This document shows positions 61,919-64,000 of a stretch of DNA of 64,000 nucleotides, one piece after another. The notes under the pieces are model-generated. The model was given only the letters and a program-made list of their open reading frames with translations. It ran no database searches and was not told where the DNA came from. Origin of the DNA: Anaerolineae bacterium (lineage in GTDB: Bacteria; Chloroflexota; Anaerolineae; Aggregatilineales; Ch27); contig JABLXG010000019.1 of NCBI GenBank assembly GCA_013178165.1, forward strand, positions 1 to 64,000. Reading direction: 5' to 3'. Position 1 is the stretch's first letter. Each line of letters begins with the position of its first letter. The position numbers and the translations under genes were made by a program.

Positions 61919-63520
61919 GTGCCAGAACAAGCCCTGTACAACAAATGGCGTCCTATGCGCTTTGAAGACGTCATCGGCCAGGAGCACATCACCCGTACGC
62001 TTCAGGGCGCGTTGCGCAAGGGCCGTATTCGCCACGCCTACCTGTTCAGCGGGCCGCGCGGCACCGGCAAGACCACGACCGCCCGTTTGCTGGCCAAGGC
62101 TGTCAACTGCCAGCACAAAGACCCGGCGCGGCGACCGTGCAACGCCTGCCCGCATTGTCTGGCGGTCAATGAAGGGCGCTTCCTTGACCTGATCGAGATC
62201 GATGCTGCCAGCCATACCGGCGTCGATGATGTGCGCGACCTGCGGGAGAAGATCGCTTTCTCCCCCGGCGAGGGCCAGTACAAGGTCTATATCATCGACG
62301 AGGTGCATCGCTTCTCTGCTGCTGCCTTTGACGCCTTGCTCAAAACCCTTGAAGAACCGCCGGAACACGCCATCTTCGTGCTGGCGACTACTGAGATCGA
62401 AAAAGTGCCGGAAACGATCCTCAGCCGTTGCCTGCCCTTCGAGTTCCGGCGTGTGCCGCTGGCTGTCCTGACCGATCACCTGGCGCGGATCGCACAGGCG
62501 GAAGGGTTTCATATTGATCGCGAGGCGCTGGAGCTGATCGCCCGGCAGGGCGCAGGCTCTGTCCGCGATAGCATCAGCCTGCTCGATCAAACTGTGGCTG
62601 ATCCCGGTGAGCATATCACGCTGGCGATGGCTGAGCAGGCGCTGGGCGCGGCAGGACGGCGAGCCGTCAGCGCTCTGGTCGACGCCCTGCTGGCAGGAGA
62701 CATCCCCGGCGGGCTGGAGATCATCCACGCGGCGGTTGATGGCGGCGCGGACCCGCGCCAGTTTGCCCGGCAGGTGGTCGACCATTTGCGCAATGTGCTG
62801 CTTACCCAGACCGCGGGTGAAGCCATCATCGATGACACCAGCGAGGCCCGCCAGACCTATGCGCGTCAGGCGGCTCAGATCAGCCGCGCTGGCCTGTTGC
62901 GGATTATCCGTCTGTTTAATGAAGCGACCCAGGATCGCAGCAGTGACTGGCAACCGCAATTGCCGCTGGAAATGGCCCTGCTGGAAAGCCTGACCGCCCC
63001 GGAACAGCCCGTCGTGGTCCAGCAGATCGTTCAGGCGCCGGTCGCAGCCAGCCCTCAGAGCGCCCCGACCTCACCCGCTGTCGAGGAGCCAGAACCGGAG
63101 GCTGCCCCGCCCGGCACACCCCCGGCCATCGGCCTCCTGGCCATCCGGGAGAAATGGCTGGACTTGCAGCGGGCAGCCTTCCGTCACAACCGCAACCTGC
63201 CACCCCTGCTTGACCATATCCGGGTGCGGGAAGTCGAGGGCAACACGCTGGTTATGGTTGCCCAGAATGCCATTTTTAAAGAGAAGCTGGAAGCGCCAGA
63301 CCGCCGCCGCGCCCTGCTGACCGCGCTCAAGCAGGTCTTTGAGATGCCACTACAGTTCCGTGTGGAGGTGGACAGCGAGGGCGAACGGGCGGCAAACCCC
63401 AATACCCAGGAGCGAATCGCCAGCGATGAGCTGGTCGCCTTCAGTGTGCACCAGCTTGGCGGCGCGATATCCGACATCAGAACCGAGCCGATAGAAGAAG
63501 AGGAACCAGACGATGAGTAA
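61919..63520 (+). CDS. dnaX: DNA polymerase III gamma/tau subunit
   Basis: 533 residues. Clamp-loader ATPase: ALYNKWRPMRFEDVIGQEHI, Walker A GPRGTGKTTTARLLAKAVNC, the zinc module CNACPHC, Walker B VYIIDEVHRFS, the sensor/SRC motif ILSRCLPFEFRR and the GSVRDSISLLDQ lid. A Pro/Glu-rich linker follows, then a C-terminal tau-like domain (~405-533). No clear A6G-type frameshift site was seen, so gamma is not predicted. GTG 61919 has GGGAGG upstream. Its stop overlaps the next start (ATGAGTAA) by 8 nt, so the two are coupled. Confidence 0.95.
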   Translation: MPEQALYNKWRPMRFEDVIGQEHITRTLQGALRKGRIRHAYLFSGPRGTGKTTTARLLAKAVNCQHKDPARRPCNACPHCLAVNEGRFLDLIEIDAASHTGVDDVRDLREKIAFSPGEGQYKVYIIDEVHRFSAAAFDALLKTLEEPPEHAIFVLATTEIEKVPETILSRCLPFEFRRVPLAVLTDHLARIAQAEGFHIDREALELIARQGAGSVRDSISLLDQTVADPGEHITLAMAEQALGAAGRRAVSALVDALLAGDIPGGLEIIHAAVDGGADPRQFARQVVDHLRNVLLTQTAGEAIIDDTSEARQTYARQAAQISRAGLLRIIRLFNEATQDRSSDWQPQLPLEMALLESLTAPEQPVVVQQIVQAPVAASPQSAPTSPAVEEPEPEAAPPGTPPAIGLLAIREKWLDLQRAAFRHNRNLPPLLDHIRVREVEGNTLVMVAQNAIFKEKLEAPDRRRALLTALKQVFEMPLQFRVEVDSEGERAANPNTQERIASDELVAFSVHQLGGAISDIRTEPIEEEEPDDE

Positions 63521-63896
63521 AGGCAAAGTGCGGCGCGGAGGTCTGCCCGGTGGTCTGCCCGGCGGCCAGGCCGGCATGCTCAAACAGCTCCAGAAGATGC
63601 AGCAGGATATGCTGGAAGCCCAGCAGAAGCTGGCGGAAGAGACGGTGGAGGTTTCCGTTGGCGGCGGCGCGCTGACCATCGTGATCACCGGCCACCAGCG
63701 GGTTACCAGCATCACAATCAATCGCGAAGCTATCGACCTGGAAGACGAGGAGTGGCTGGCCGATCTGCAGGACCTGCTGGTGGCCGGCATCAACCAGGCT
63801 ATCGAGCAGAGCCAGGCCCTGGCCGCCCAGCGCATGGAAGGTGTGACCGGCGGCATGGCTGGCATGAACCTGGGCGATCTGCTCGGTGGCTTCTAG
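63513..63896 (+). CDS. ybaB: YbaB/EbfC-family nucleoid-associated protein
   Basis: 127 residues. A Gly-rich N-terminus (GGLPGGLPGGQAG) longer than usual, then the family core LKQLQKMQQDMLEAQQKLAE, VEVSVGGGALTIVITGHQRV and INREAIDLEDEEWLADLQDL, and a Met/Gly tail. It binds DNA as a dimer. Overlap with dnaX and placement before recR is the widely conserved order dnaX-ybaB-recR. Confidence 0.92.
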   Translation: MSKGKVRRGGLPGGLPGGQAGMLKQLQKMQQDMLEAQQKLAEETVEVSVGGGALTIVITGHQRVTSITINREAIDLEDEEWLADLQDLLVAGINQAIEQSQALAAQRMEGVTGGMAGMNLGDLLGGF

Positions 63897-63911
63897 CGCC
63901 AGCGGTGTGGC

Positions 63912-64000
63912 ATGAGCAAAGCGGTTCCCGAACCTGTCACTCGCCTGATCGATGCCTTTTCCCGTTTGCCGGGGATCGGGCCGAAGACGGCTTCCCGCCT
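63912..64000 (+). CDS. recR: Recombination protein RecR (start only)
   Basis: Twenty-nine codons are visible before the window ends. RLIDAFSRLPGIGPKTASRL is the RecR helix-hairpin-helix start. RecR acts with RecF/RecO to load RecA at gaps. It follows ybaB by 15 nt. The zinc-finger and Toprim parts lie beyond the window. Confidence 0.88.
   Translation, partial: MSKAVPEPVTRLIDAFSRLPGIGPKTASR

Overview
This is a high-GC bacterial chromosome segment from one lineage. The gene set suggests a Chloroflexota (Anaerolineae-like) genome: a multi-domain S1 protein next to a ClpC ATPase, many secreted SH3-type proteins with Thr/Pro linkers, LCP and LiaF-like envelope proteins, large STAND/TIR proteins, an anaerobic glycerol-3-phosphate dehydrogenase, and dnaX-ybaB-recR. 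The phylum is an inference; no rRNA or tRNA gene is present to anchor it.

Layout. 0-5 kb: transposase tail, S1 protein and ClpC, each with its own promoter and/or terminator. 5-12 kb: cell-surface block (PP2C-like membrane protein with a beta-propeller, LCP ligase-type protein, LiaF-like repeat protein, secreted SH3 protein). 12-20 kb: co-directional run of LarA-like racemase, spermidine-synthase-like protein, PEP carboxylase, RecD2 helicase and a DUF6062 protein whose 5' end is tandemly triplicated. 20-23 kb: secreted SH3 protein whose start codon was hit by a complete 900-bp IS982-family element; its promoter and operator-like palindromes are stranded on the far side.

23-35 kb: the most unusual part. 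Four consecutive large genes each carry a TIR domain: membrane TIR-NTPase, TIR-membrane-NTPase, TIR-NACHT-like-HEAT and TIR-linker-FGE fold. Two of them have a visible promoter of their own. The set looks like a multi-component TIR/STAND signalling or conflict locus, with no known system recognised. 35-40 kb: unknown protein, methyltransferase, membrane protein, MgtC, HtrA protease, and a second DUF6062 gene behind a short attenuator-like RNA leader. 41-42.4 kb: an ISAs1-family element with a nonsense mutation and a nested MITE-like repeat.

42.4-54 kb: DUF3048 lipoprotein, a 37-aa membrane microprotein, a membrane Ser/Thr kinase, a secreted gluzincin-like peptidase, a double thioredoxin, CheR-TPR, a 1,044-residue unknown and a small anchored secreted protein. 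54.5-61 kb: a minus-strand glp operon consisting of a fused GlpA-GlpB, a triple-PAS histidine kinase and GlpC, preceded by tatA. 61-64 kb: cupin, a 32-aa membrane microprotein in its own transcription unit, then dnaX, ybaB/ebfC and the start of recR.
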